In this document: piece after piece, positions 25,647-34,294 of the stretch
Layout: each line of letters begins with the position of its first letter
Position numbering within the stretch: position 1 is the first letter of the stretch
Source: Ectopseudomonas oleovorans
GTDB lineage: Bacteria > Pseudomonadota > Gammaproteobacteria > Pseudomonadales > Pseudomonadaceae
Reading direction: 5' to 3'
Length of the DNA stretch: 43,493 nt
NCBI RefSeq assembly: GCF_003052605.1
Contig: NZ_QASO01000047.1
Span: forward strand, 1 to 43,493
The notes under the pieces: generated by a model
Database searches by the model: none
Told to the model about the DNA's origin: nothing
What the model saw: the letters and a program-made list of their open reading frames with translations, nothing else
Program-made: the position numbers and the translations under genes

Positions 25647-28529
25647 TCAGGCCAACGTATCCAGCGCCAGGGGTTCGATGCCCCGCGCACGGTCGATCTT
25701 CTCGGCCACGCGGAAGGCGGCATCCAGCTCGCTGATGCCGTGCTGCTGCATCAACTGGAAGCGTTCGGCCTTCTCCTCGGGCTCGGTCATCGCCATCGCC
25801 AGGTAGAGGCTGGGCGGCACGGCGCGGAACAGCACTTCCATCGACTTGGACAGGATGACGCCCTCGCTGAACTTGCCGGCCTCCTTGCGGGCCGAGAGCA
25901 TCAGCGCCTTCTGGGAAGCGTTGAGTTCGCGGAAGCGCGCGATCTTCTCGACTTCATCGGGCGGCATCGACAGGCAGATCCACCACTCGATCATGTTGAG
26001 CATGGGCTCGGCCGCTTTCGGCAGGTCGTCCAGGTTCTGCGTGGCGAGCCAGAACCAGGCGCCGAGCTTGCGCCACATCTTGGTGATCTTGACCACGTAG
26101 GGCGCGAGCAACGGGTTCTTCGTGATGATGTGGCCCTCGTCCGTCACGTTGATGATCGGGCGGCCCAGGAACTGGTCGCGCTCGGCGATGTTGTTGACCG
26201 TGTTGATGAGCGAGATATAGGCAATCGAGAGCTGCGCGTTGTAGCCCTCGCGCGCGAAGGTGGCCAGGTCCACGATGGTGATGTCCGCCTCGGGCCACGG
26301 CGTGCCGGACCGGTCGAACATCTCGCCGTCCACGCCCTGGCAGAACATATCCATGGCGTCGGCCATCTCCAGCAGCCGTGCGCGCCGCATCTCCGGCAGC
26401 GTGGCGTCGCGGGCGCGCTCGCGCAGCGCGTCGCGCACATCGCGCGTGAGCACCGTGCGTTCGTCAGCCACGCAATGCTGGGCCGCATCGAGAATGCACT
26501 GGCGGATCAGGCTGCGGTCGGCGCGCGTCATGCGCGCTTCTTCCTTGTCCTCGCCGCCGGTGATCATCAGTCGCGCCGTGATCTCCAGCTCGCCGAGCAC
26601 GTCGCGCTGCTCGTCGCCTTCCACGGCCATGTCGACACCTGTCTGGTCTTCGTCGAGCGCATCGGCGTCCAGCGTCTGTACCTGGCTGGGCGTATCGACC
26701 AGCCGCCAGGCGTCGGCGAACGGAGCCAGACCGACGCCCGCGCCCGGCGCGAGCTTCACCCGATGCACGCTGAGGCCCAACCGCGCCGCGAAGTCGCCGA
26801 ACAGGCCGAAGCTGTTGCCCGCCTCGACGATGAACAGGCGCGGCCGATAGATCGCGGTCACCTGGCTCATGATGTTGTTGAGCGTCGCGCTCTTGCCCGA
26901 ACCGGTGGGGCCGAACAGGAACAGGTGCGCGTTCATCTGCCGGTCGAGGCGGTTCAGCGGGTCGAAGGTGATCGGCCCGCCGCCGCGGTTGAAGAACGTG
27001 ATGCCCGGATGCCCCGTGCCCTGGCTGCGGCCCCAGACCGGCGCCAGGTTCGCCGCGTGTTGCGCGAACATGAGCTGGGTGTACCACTGGCGCTTGTCGG
27101 CAGCCGGATCGAACACGCACGGCAGCCAGCGCAGATAACTGTTCAGCGGCGCCACCTCGTCCTCTTCACGTACCGGTTGCAGGCCGGCGTTGAGCATCAC
27201 GTTGACGAGCTGCAGGCCGCGCGCATCGAGCTGGGCCAGGTCGCGGCCACGCAGGTAGAACGCCAGCGCGCCGCGGTAGAGCTTGTGCGCGCTGCCGATC
27301 AGGCCGCGCGCCTGCTGCACGTCCTGGCGGGTCTGCTCCGAGGCCAGGGTCTCGCCGACGGCCTTCCTGGCGAGGTGGTTGAGGTGCGCCTCCAGCACGT
27401 CCTGGGGCGTGGCGACCAGCGTCAGGCACATCACCGTGTCCTCGGGCATCTGATCGAACAGCGCGTTCATGGCATCGCCGCCTTTGCGCGTCTCGCCCGT
27501 CAGATGGCCCGTCACGGGTGGCGTGCGCAGGCGATCCATCACGATCACCCGATGCGGCATGCCGTCGAAGAACCAAAGGCCGTTGGGCACGTCCGAGCGT
27601 GGCTGGCCGAAGAACAGGCGCTGCGCGAAGTCGGTGCCGCTGGCGAGTTCGATCTCGCCCTCTTCCCGCTCTTCCGGGTAGCGGGTCAGCGCATAGAAGC
27701 GTTCCCGGTCTTCGGCAGTGGCGCCGAGCAGGGTCGGGTTCGGGTTGAACCAGCGCAGCAGCCAGGCGTGGATGTCCGCCGCGCCGAGACGCCGGGCTTT
27801 CACGCCGGCATTCGCCAGCCCGCCGACCAGGCGGTCGCAGATCGTGGTCAGCGCCTGCTCGGGCGACTGGCCGCGCCGCGGGGCCGCGGACGTGCGGCGA
27901 TAGACCACCATGCGCACGCGCCGGACCTGGCCGCGCCACCGCAGGCGCGTCACCGTGGTGTCCTCGAACAAGCCACCCGGCTTGGCGATGGCCTGCAGGT
28001 GATGGGCGAAGAAGCGCAGGTAGAAGTCGCTGAACGCGCTTCCCTGCGCACGCGGCTGCAGATAGTTCGCCAGTGAACGCAGATAGTTGTTCCAGTCGGC
28101 CTCGTCCTGGGCGTAGAGCTGCACCACCCAGGGGTTGTCGTCCAACTCGTCGAAGGAATCCTGCAGGGCGTTCTCCAGCGCATCGCGCGCCTGCCATAGC
28201 CAGACCATCTCGCGGCCCTCGGTGCCGACCGGCGCCAGCTCGAAGAAGGCCGCCACCGACCGCCCGTCTTCGAGCAGCATGGTCTTCGACCTCGGCAGGT
28301 ACTCGACCCAGGGCAGCATGTCCGCGAACGACGGCGCGACGGTGTAGAGCGCATCGTGGTCGGACTGGGTCGCTGGCCGGCGCTGGCCGGCGAGCGCGCC
28401 GCCGGGCTCGGGTATGCCCTGCGCGGCCAGCGTCGCGACATGCAGCGCCCAGGCGTCGTCCGCCGCCTGCGCACCATCCGCTGGAGGGGCGGCTCCCTTG
28501 CGCGGCCACGGCATCGACCAGGCCATCAA
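25647..28529 (-). CDS. traC: Conjugative transfer ATPase, TraC/VirB4-like (TIGR03744, PFL_4706 family)
   Basis: A 960-residue ATPase that powers type IV secretion assembly at the inner membrane. Walker A is LFGPTGSGKSATLNNI at about 538-552; the Walker B region is INVTDEGHIITKNPLLAP, followed by LATQNLDDLPKAAEPMLNM. The N-terminal half carries the CagE/TrbE/VirB-like region (LPWVEYLPRSKTMLLEDGRS). The start MMAWSMPW overlaps the preceding lipoprotein stop (ATGA). Intact and of normal length. Confidence 0.92.
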   Translation of the reverse strand: MMAWSMPWPRKGAAPPADGAQAADDAWALHVATLAAQGIPEPGGALAGQRRPATQSDHDALYTVAPSFADMLPWVEYLPRSKTMLLEDGRSVAAFFELAPVGTEGREMVWLWQARDALENALQDSFDELDDNPWVVQLYAQDEADWNNYLRSLANYLQPRAQGSAFSDFYLRFFAHHLQAIAKPGGLFEDTTVTRLRWRGQVRRVRMVVYRRTSAAPRRGQSPEQALTTICDRLVGGLANAGVKARRLGAADIHAWLLRWFNPNPTLLGATAEDRERFYALTRYPEEREEGEIELASGTDFAQRLFFGQPRSDVPNGLWFFDGMPHRVIVMDRLRTPPVTGHLTGETRKGGDAMNALFDQMPEDTVMCLTLVATPQDVLEAHLNHLARKAVGETLASEQTRQDVQQARGLIGSAHKLYRGALAFYLRGRDLAQLDARGLQLVNVMLNAGLQPVREEDEVAPLNSYLRWLPCVFDPAADKRQWYTQLMFAQHAANLAPVWGRSQGTGHPGITFFNRGGGPITFDPLNRLDRQMNAHLFLFGPTGSGKSATLNNIMSQVTAIYRPRLFIVEAGNSFGLFGDFAARLGLSVHRVKLAPGAGVGLAPFADAWRLVDTPSQVQTLDADALDEDQTGVDMAVEGDEQRDVLGELEITARLMITGGEDKEEARMTRADRSLIRQCILDAAQHCVADERTVLTRDVRDALRERARDATLPEMRRARLLEMADAMDMFCQGVDGEMFDRSGTPWPEADITIVDLATFAREGYNAQLSIAYISLINTVNNIAERDQFLGRPIINVTDEGHIITKNPLLAPYVVKITKMWRKLGAWFWLATQNLDDLPKAAEPMLNMIEWWICLSMPPDEVEKIARFRELNASQKALMLSARKEAGKFSEGVILSKSMEVLFRAVPPSLYLAMAMTEPEEKAERFQLMQQHGISELDAAFRVAEKIDRARGIEPLALDTLA

Positions 28530-28960
28530 TAGTCCTCCACCCGCTCGCCGGGCATTGCGTACTGCACGCGCTGGTACAACGGGAACACCGTGCTGTAGCC
28601 AGGCACTGGCACCGGGTCGGTGCCGGCCAGATGCGGGAACACGTACATCACCAAGTCGGGATTCGGCAGGCGATGAAACTGCCGGTAGATTTCGTTGCTC
28701 GCGGTGCGCGTGTAGCGCTCTTGCACGGCGGGTGTGGCCTGCACGTCGGCTTCGGTCAGCGGCCGGCGCAGGCCCTGGCGTGCGTCGAGCAGTTGCCGTG
28801 CGGCGGGGCCCCCGCCTTCGCCGCCGCCGGTCTCCTGCTGCCAGATGTCGAGCATGGTGTTGTGGCCGTGGGGCAGCAGCTTCTCCTTGCTGGTCGCGCA
28901 GCCGCCGAGCAAGACGGCCGCCAGCAGCACGACGGCCGCGTCAATCCAGGTCCGAGGCAT
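28526..28960 (-). CDS. Conjugative transfer lipoprotein (TIGR03751)
   Basis: 144 residues. A type II signal peptide ends LLGGC with the lipidation Cys21, followed by ATSKEKLLPHGHNTMLDIWQQE, typical of TIGR03751. Predicted outer-membrane-linked lipoprotein of the mating channel, comparable in position to TraV/VirB7 functions. It overlaps the end of the TIGR03752 gene by 20 bp and the ATPase start by 4 bp. Confidence 0.86.
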   Translation of the reverse strand: MPRTWIDAAVVLLAAVLLGGCATSKEKLLPHGHNTMLDIWQQETGGGEGGGPAARQLLDARQGLRRPLTEADVQATPAVQERYTRTASNEIYRQFHRLPNPDLVMYVFPHLAGTDPVPVPGYSTVFPLYQRVQYAMPGERVEDY

Positions 28961-30377
28961 GGGCTTCTCCGATGCGGTGGTTCACCCGACGCCCCTGGGC
29001 GTCGCGGTCGATGTTGAGCGGCTGCTCCAGATGCACGGCGACCCTGGCGCCGGGCTGCACGTAAACGGCCGCGAAGGCCTGGCCATACAACTTGTTGACC
29101 CAGTCGGCCATGTCCCGCACGCCACCGGCCAGGATCCGGCCCATCGCTTCGTTGCCGCTGATGCCGACGGTGCCCATCGAGCCGTTGCTGTTGGCGACCA
29201 CGGCCACGCTGCCGTTGTCGGACTTGATGAGCGAGGCCGCGCCGGCGCCGGCCGCGGTGATCAGCGCCTGGCTGCCGAGGTACTGCTGCGCGTTGCTGCG
29301 CCGCTCGCCGCTGACGCAGGGAATGCCGTAGGGATCGCTGATCCAGCCGAGGCCGCCTTGCGTGGCACTCGTCGTGCTGTTGGCGCTGGCTTGCCCGCTG
29401 CGCTGGTCCCGGTTGCCGTCCTCGGGCACCGTGCGGATGGTGCCGTCCTGGAACACGAACGTGACCGAGCGGATTTGCCCGCGCACGCACGAGAGCGTCC
29501 AGTCGCCCGAGGCCGTGCCGCTGACCACGGCGCCGGCCACGTCGGGGATGTCGATGCCGTTGGCCGTGAGGTTGTCCGGGCCGATCAGCACCTTGAACGG
29601 ATAGGGATCGTTGACGGTTCCATCGATCGGCACGCGCCCGATCAGCGCCGTCATGGCAATCGACCCCATGAGCGTCGAGTTCGACGGCACAGTGTAGACC
29701 GCCTTCGTGGATGCGCCCACGGCGCGGCTGCCGACGTCGCCGACGGATTCCACTGCGGCCGACAGGCTTTTCTGGGCCGGCCCGAAGCTCAGGGGAAAGC
29801 TCGGCTCCTTGCTGCCGTTCTTGGCGTCGACCTTGGCATCGTCGGGCTCGACCCACTGCGTGCCACCGACGCCGCGGTTGAAGCGCTTGCCGTCACCCTC
29901 TTCCAGCCCCAGCCCGACGGGCAGGTCGGACGGGCCGCCCTTGCCGGCAATGGCGTCCAGTTGCCGCTGCAGATCCTGCAGCAGCCCCTGGGTCTGCTGC
30001 CTGTCGCTGGCCACCTGATTGCGCTCCTGCTCCAGGCGGTTGCGTTCGCCTTCCAGCGCGCTCTGGATGCGCTGGTCGATCGCGCTTTCCCGCGCACGCA
30101 GGCGCTCGTTCTCGGCCTTGTGCTGCCTGTTGTCGCCGAGCGCGCTCTGCAGCTCGGTGCGCAACTGCTTCACCTGCGCCACCAGCGTGGCGACGGTATC
30201 GCGCGGCGTGTCGCCGGCGATGCCCAGGGCCTTCATCTCCTCGGCCGTGAGCGTACCGGCCGCGCCCTTGGGCGCGGACTGGCCGCCGGGGGTGCCGGAG
30301 AACAGCTTGATGCCGACGACCACCAGCAGCAGCGCCATCGGGATCAGCAGCCACTTGAGCAGCGGATTACTCTTCAT
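28941..30377 (-). CDS. TraB/VirB10-like ICE protein (TIGR03752, PFL_4705 family)
   Basis: 478 residues. A single N-terminal membrane helix (WLLIPMALLLVVVGIKLF), a coiled-coil region with many Glu/Gln/Arg (about 60-130; LRTELQSALGDNRQHKAENERLRARE) and a C-terminal domain with GSIAMTALIGRVPIDG and VYVQPGARVAVHLEQPLNID. This layout is that of the TraB/VirB10 scaffold that spans both membranes. It overlaps the preceding TIGR03749 stop by 11 bp. Confidence 0.88.
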   Translation of the reverse strand: MKSNPLLKWLLIPMALLLVVVGIKLFSGTPGGQSAPKGAAGTLTAEEMKALGIAGDTPRDTVATLVAQVKQLRTELQSALGDNRQHKAENERLRARESAIDQRIQSALEGERNRLEQERNQVASDRQQTQGLLQDLQRQLDAIAGKGGPSDLPVGLGLEEGDGKRFNRGVGGTQWVEPDDAKVDAKNGSKEPSFPLSFGPAQKSLSAAVESVGDVGSRAVGASTKAVYTVPSNSTLMGSIAMTALIGRVPIDGTVNDPYPFKVLIGPDNLTANGIDIPDVAGAVVSGTASGDWTLSCVRGQIRSVTFVFQDGTIRTVPEDGNRDQRSGQASANSTTSATQGGLGWISDPYGIPCVSGERRSNAQQYLGSQALITAAGAGAASLIKSDNGSVAVVANSNGSMGTVGISGNEAMGRILAGGVRDMADWVNKLYGQAFAAVYVQPGARVAVHLEQPLNIDRDAQGRRVNHRIGEAHASDLD

Positions 30378-31281
30378 CGCGCGCTCCTCCGGCCGAGCCG
30401 GCCGCGGCGGCCGGCGGCAGGTTCACGATGGCGTCGATCGGGCTCAGCGCCGGCAGCAGCGACTCGGCCAGGCCGTGGCCGCGCGTGACCAGGTAGAGCA
30501 CCGTGGTGTCGGACGGGGTGCCGGCCGGCCCCAGGTTCGGATGCTGGAAGGTCGCCGCCACGAAGTTCCCCTGCAGCGCGCGCGGGTCGAGGTCGAGCCA
30601 GCGCGCGGCGGTGTTGGTGAGTCGCACGGCCGTCACCCACTGGTCTTCCAGGCGCCACGCGGCCAGCGCCCGCGCGTGCACCGGCAGCGTCGGCAGCAGG
30701 GTGTCCAGCGCGAGGTCGCGGCGCAGGTTCACGCGCCCGATGCCGGACACCGGCTCGACGGTGCGCAGCGGCGCGTACAGGTTCTGTGCGGCATGGCGCG
30801 TCAGCACGACCGGTAGCGGCGTTTCGCGCCGGGGAACGGATTTGTCTGCGGGCGCATCGGCCTGCGCGTCCGCGCCACTTGCCGCACCGCCGCCGTAGCG
30901 CTTGGCGGGGGCTTCCGCTGCCACGATGCGCACCGGCTCCAGCGGCGCCTGGCCGTCCTGCGCCGGCTCGGCGGCGATGTCGAGCAGGATCAGCGCGCCG
31001 GATTCCACGTCCTGCAGTTGCAGCCGCGTTGGCGGAATCGGCTCGCTCGCCCGCAGGTAGATCGCGCCACCCGTACTCTGCACGCGCAGGTGGTCGCCAA
31101 CACCGGTCGGCACGCCGACGCGCACATTGCGGTCGATGAAGACCACGCGCTCCTGGCCGACCACCAGCGGCAGCGGCAGGGGCAGCCGCTCCCAGCGCAG
31201 GATTTCCACGGCCTGGCTGGCCGGCACGAAACCGAGGGTCAGCAGGACGGCGGCCAGGGCCGACAAGACGACGGACTTCAT
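30367..31281 (-). CDS. TraK/VirB9-like ICE protein (TIGR03749, PFL_4704 family)
   Basis: 304 residues starting MKSVVLSALAAV. The frame is open upstream into the previous gene, but this ATG has a signal peptide (VLLTLGFVPASQAVE) and a 4-bp overlap with the TIGR03746 stop. Secreted beta-rich protein: RWERLPLPLPLVVGQERVVFIDRNVRVGVP resembles the TraK core, and a Pro/Ala-rich tail follows. Likely part of the outer-membrane channel with the TIGR03751 lipoprotein and the TIGR03752 scaffold. Confidence 0.87.
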   Translation of the reverse strand: MKSVVLSALAAVLLTLGFVPASQAVEILRWERLPLPLPLVVGQERVVFIDRNVRVGVPTGVGDHLRVQSTGGAIYLRASEPIPPTRLQLQDVESGALILLDIAAEPAQDGQAPLEPVRIVAAEAPAKRYGGGAASGADAQADAPADKSVPRRETPLPVVLTRHAAQNLYAPLRTVEPVSGIGRVNLRRDLALDTLLPTLPVHARALAAWRLEDQWVTAVRLTNTAARWLDLDPRALQGNFVAATFQHPNLGPAGTPSDTTVLYLVTRGHGLAESLLPALSPIDAIVNLPPAAAAGSAGGARDEE

Positions 31282-31976
31282 GGGGAGCCTCCCTGCAGGC
31301 GGCCGGAGGCGTTGGCGGGCGTGCCGGCCCGGGTCGGCGTGGGCGTCGGCGGTGGTTCGATGCGCTGGGGTGCGCTGGCGTAGCAGTCCAGCGCCAGGCC
31401 GAAGGGGTTGCGCTCGGGGTCGATGTCCAGCCGGACGACCTTGATGGGGTAGCGCACCAGGGCGCGCTTGACCTGCTCGGAGCCGTAGTATTCGTCCGCG
31501 CTCACGTCGAGCGTGACGATCCAATCGCGGTCGGAGACCACCTTGACGCGCGTGGCCGGATTGTCGCCGTAGCCGCGGCCGGGAATCTCGTAGATGCCGC
31601 GCACGCGCTGACGCAACTCGCCCCTGGCACGCCGGTACTCGTAGTCCTGCTGCAGGAAGGCCCGGCAGCTCGGCGTCAGGTAGGCCGACAGCGCGCGCAG
31701 GTTGCGTGGATAGTCCTCTTCGCCGCTCGTGGGCCAGCGCTGTACCTGCTGCCAGATGTAGAAGGTGAAGGCATACACGCTCTCGGGCGGCACCTCCCAC
31801 CACTTGCGCGTGCTGCCCGAGCGCAGGTCCGGCGGCACATGGATGGTGAGACTCTTCGGCGCAGTCCACCAACCGAAGCCGAGCAGCAGCACCACCGCGA
31901 ACAGCGCGCCGGCGCCCAGGCGCAGCGTCCTCACGTGCGCCTGCAGGTGCGCAACCTCGTTCCTGAAACGGCTCAT
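31278..31976 (-). CDS. TraE/VirB8-like ICE protein (TIGR03746, PFL_4703 family)
   Basis: 232 residues. One membrane helix near the N-terminus (LGAGALFAVVLLLGFGWWT) is followed by a periplasmic domain with PESVYAFTFYIWQQVQRWPTSGEEDYPRNL. The tail is Pro/Thr-rich (PPPTPTPTRAGTP). The start is ATG 31976, overlapping the TIGR03750 stop by 4 bp; upstream frame is not used. Fits the inner-membrane VirB8/TraE role in channel assembly. Confidence 0.86.
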   Translation of the reverse strand: MSRFRNEVAHLQAHVRTLRLGAGALFAVVLLLGFGWWTAPKSLTIHVPPDLRSGSTRKWWEVPPESVYAFTFYIWQQVQRWPTSGEEDYPRNLRALSAYLTPSCRAFLQQDYEYRRARGELRQRVRGIYEIPGRGYGDNPATRVKVVSDRDWIVTLDVSADEYYGSEQVKRALVRYPIKVVRLDIDPERNPFGLALDCYASAPQRIEPPPTPTPTRAGTPANASGRLQGGSP

Positions 31977-32383
31977 GGCGCCCCTCGATCGGCATTGCGC
32001 CGGGTCGTCCAGTAGCCCGAGCGGGTTATGAGGCGCTGGCCGCCCAGGAGCGCCGCCAGCGCTGGATGCCTGAGGGCCAACCGCCACTGGAGCTGCCGGT
32101 ATAGCCAGGTCTCGGGCCGGCCGCGCTTCTGTGCGCGCAGGAAGCCGCCGCCGATGAAGACGCCCAGCGCGATACCGGCGACGATCAGCGTGGGCACCAT
32201 GGCGATGCTGTGCGTGAGCCAGGCCAGCGGCACGCCGAGCGCGAACCCGGCGGCGGCCGACAGGCCGGCGCAGATCCACAACTCGTCGGCGGTCAACCCG
32301 CGCACGACCACCGGCTGGCGGTTCAGCCGGTGCGGCAGGAAGGTCACCAGCGTGTCGCGCGGGGTCTCCGCAGGGACGGCCAT
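31973..32383 (-). CDS. TraL-like ICE membrane protein (TIGR03750)
   Basis: 136 residues with two membrane segments: LWICAGLSAAAGFALGVPLAWLTHSI and MVPTLIVAGIALGVFIGGGFL. The flanking LPHRLNRQPVVVRGLTADE and KRGRPETWLYRQLQWR are family marks. Comparable to TraL/VirB3 proteins. It follows the TIGR03745 gene by 12 bp and shares 4 bp with the next gene. Confidence 0.84.
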   Translation of the reverse strand: MAVPAETPRDTLVTFLPHRLNRQPVVVRGLTADELWICAGLSAAAGFALGVPLAWLTHSIAMVPTLIVAGIALGVFIGGGFLRAQKRGRPETWLYRQLQWRLALRHPALAALLGGQRLITRSGYWTTRRNADRGAP

Positions 32384-32395
32384 CGCTTGCCGCCC

Positions 32396-32764
32396 TCACA
32401 GCACGCCGGTGGCCTCGGTGAGCAGCCAGATGCCCACCACCAGCAGGATCGCGCCCACGGCGACCGTCAGGCCGAACTGCCCCCAGGTGGCGCGGCCGGC
32501 GTGGATCTCCGAGTAGCGGGTGTAGGCGTGGTAGCAGACGCCGACGAACATCGAGGCGACCACGAGCAGCGCGATCAGCAGCACGATGTCGTAGCCGTAG
32601 TTCTGCAGGGTCTGCAGGATGCCGCTGCCCTGGCCGCGCGATGGGTCTTCCATGGTCGGCAGGCCCTGCGCGAACGCGGATGGCGGCAGCCCCAAGAGCG
32701 CCAGCGGCAGCAGCGGCGCGGCGATGCGGGACGGAATGCGATGGGATGTCGTTGGCGTGTTCAT
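32396..32764 (-). CDS. Pilin-like ICE membrane protein (TIGR03745)
   Basis: 122 residues from ATG 32764. A signal peptide (LLPLALLGLPPSAFAQ) is followed by two hydrophobic helices (DIVLLIALLVVASMFVGVCYHAY and FGLTVAVGAILLVVGIWLL). Like VirB2/TraA-type or related small inner-membrane subunits, but not proven as pilin. Upstream frame beyond 32764 is shadow of the next gene. Confidence 0.83.
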   Translation of the reverse strand: MNTPTTSHRIPSRIAAPLLPLALLGLPPSAFAQGLPTMEDPSRGQGSGILQTLQNYGYDIVLLIALLVVASMFVGVCYHAYTRYSEIHAGRATWGQFGLTVAVGAILLVVGIWLLTEATGVL

Positions 32765-32786
32765 GGCGTATGGCCCTTCGTGACGG

Positions 32787-33026
32787 TCAGGAGAGGAGGA
32801 AGAAGGCCAGCACCAGGTACATCGCCACGAAGCGCACGACGACGGCGAGGAACTGACGTTCAGTGATGCGGTGCTCGGCCCAGCCGACATAGGCGGTGCG
32901 CATGGCCCACACGCCCCACAGCAGTAACACGGCGAACACGAAGCCCAGCACCACGGCGGAGACGGCCGAAGGCGCAAAGCCGCCGTTGGCCTGGAAGGCG
33001 GCGACCTGATCGGCAGAGGGCGTCAT
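32787..33026 (-). CDS. Small ICE membrane protein (TIGR03758, PFL_4701 family)
   Basis: 79 residues, starting MTPSADQVAAFQANGGFAPS. Two hydrophobic helices: VSAVVLGFVFAVLLLWGVWAM and FLAVVVRFVAMYLVLAFFLLS. The short N-terminal and ANGGF mark are usual for the family. Probably a pilin-like or channel subunit in the inner membrane. Start overlaps the RAQPRD stop by 4 bp. Confidence 0.85.
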   Translation of the reverse strand: MTPSADQVAAFQANGGFAPSAVSAVVLGFVFAVLLLWGVWAMRTAYVGWAEHRITERQFLAVVVRFVAMYLVLAFFLLS

Positions 33027-33388
33027 GGCGACGGTTCCTCGTCGTCGGCGCGCTCGCGGCGGACGTAATCGCCGGCCAGCGGGACGGGATCGCGCGGCTG
33101 GGCGCGCTGGGGCACGAGGTAGTCCTGCAGGCCGGTGCGAACGCGCTGCAGGTCGGCGCGCAGCCGGGCGTAGTCGAAGTGGTAGCGGGCGCGCGCCTGC
33201 GGGGCGGTGCTGGTGGCGTGCTCGACCAGTCGGTCGATCAGGTCGAGCTGGCGCGCGAGCGCGGCGAGCTGCTCGTGTTCAGCGGTGGCATCGCCGGCCG
33301 ATGCGGGCGATACGCCGGCCAGCGCGATGATCAGCGCCAAGGCCGGCACACGGCGGCAAGGGGTCATCGGGTTGCCATGGGGTGTCAT
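33023..33388 (-). CDS. RAQPRD-family ICE protein (TIGR01690)
   Basis: 121 residues from the ATG at 33388; a Met seven codons on (33367) is also possible. Signal peptide (PALALIIALAGVSPASAG), an alpha-helical middle (AEHEQLAALARQLDLIDRLVEHA), and the name-giving C-terminal RAQPRDPVPLAGDYVR. It is the first transfer gene kept on this side of the ICE. The genes normally upstream (such as the TraD coupling ATPase) are absent, and a broken ISL3 transposase begins about 125 bp upstream, so its promoter may have been lost or replaced. Confidence 0.85.
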   Translation of the reverse strand: MTPHGNPMTPCRRVPALALIIALAGVSPASAGDATAEHEQLAALARQLDLIDRLVEHATSTAPQARARYHFDYARLRADLQRVRTGLQDYLVPQRAQPRDPVPLAGDYVRRERADDEEPSP

Positions 33389-33514
33389 CACGCCGTTCCA
33401 CAGTCGTTTGGATGGCGGGATGCTGCGGTGGTCGGCTGGAACCTGCCGCAAACAATCGGAACGGGCTGCGAACCGGATTCACGTAATCTACTTCGTAGAG
33501 TGCCAAGCTAGCGC

Positions 33515-34241
33515 TTGCCGTGTCCGGCGTGCCCTGCGCCGGAGCAGCCAATCCACGACCGGGGCGAGCGCCGTTGGCAGCACCTGCACTTCTTCCAGTT
33601 TCGCGTCTCATCGATGCCCACCGCCGTGGGTGGGGTGCACGCAGTGAACTTCAGCGCGGCGCGGCGGCCGGGTGTGGACGAGACTAACGCCCGTCGCGGC
33701 CAGCGCTCTACGTGACGTTGTTCCATAATACCGATGCGCGGCGCTTGCTGTTCGCCACGCCGGGCCGGGATGCCCAGACCTTTGCGACGTTCGCAGCCGA
33801 TCTGCGTGCGTATGGTGGCGAGCCCGACGCGATCACCGACATTGGCATCGACTGCCCAGGGCCTTCCAGGCGGGCGCGGCCAAGCAGCATCCGCAGGCGC
33901 GCCTCGCCTTCGATCCATTTCATGTGGTGGCGCTGGCCAGTCGGGCGCTCGACCAGGTTCGGCGTGCGGAAGTGAAGCTCGCGCCGGAGCTAAAAGGCAG
34001 TCGTTGGGCGTTGCTCAAGCGCGCGGCGCACTGGTATCGCAAACAGATCGACACCATGCATTGGCTGCAGCGCAGCGGCCTGAAGACAGCACGTGCCTTG
34101 CGCCTGAAAGAGGCATTGCGCCAACTCTATCAAGCACGCCACGCCGTTAGCCCTGCTCGACGGCTGGATCTCGTGGGCACGTCGCTGCCGGCTGTGGACG
34201 AATGGCTTCGCCTTCGCTCCTGATGCCCCTCTCGTGAACTC
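33515..34241 (+). pseudogene. ISL3-family transposase remnant, second type
   Basis: + strand pieces in changing frames: CPACPAPEQPIHDRGERRWQ (zinc-finger and start of the core), RRLLFATPGRDAQTFATFA, then HVVALASRALDQVRRAEVKLAPELKGSRWALL and LQRSGLKTARALRLKEALRQLYQ. These are in ISL3 order, but the 5' end is missing, at least three frame changes are seen, and the C-terminus after SARRLLDGW is lost. This type differs in sequence from the ISL3 remnants at 5438-6083 and 37019-38056. It sits directly at the cut upstream edge of the ICE. Confidence 0.75.
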
Positions 34242-34294
34242 AAGTCCGACAGGCAGATAGAACATTAGATTTTCCGGAAAACAGGCGTTTTTAG

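Larger units (their letters stand above)
10744..33388. mobile_element. Partial integrative conjugative element (transfer module)
   Basis: A contiguous block with the gene order known from PFL_47xx/clc-type ICEs: RAQPRD, TIGR03758, 03745, 03750, 03746, 03749, 03752, 03751, VirB4-like 03744, DsbA-like, RadC, 03757, 03756, 03755, a small membrane protein, TraG, DUF3742 and the MobH relaxase. The coupling ATPase, pilus, replication/partition genes, integrase and attachment sites are not in the window. Both edges abut insertion-sequence remnants. Two cargo blocks sit inside (12775-14446 and 19905-24009). Limits are those of recognisable genes. Confidence 0.85.

Noticed and set aside
25635..28076. 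813-codon + strand open frame opposite the VirB4-like ATPase
   Set aside because: Composition rich in Arg/His/Glu/Val with no motif; the - strand gene has clear Walker motifs.
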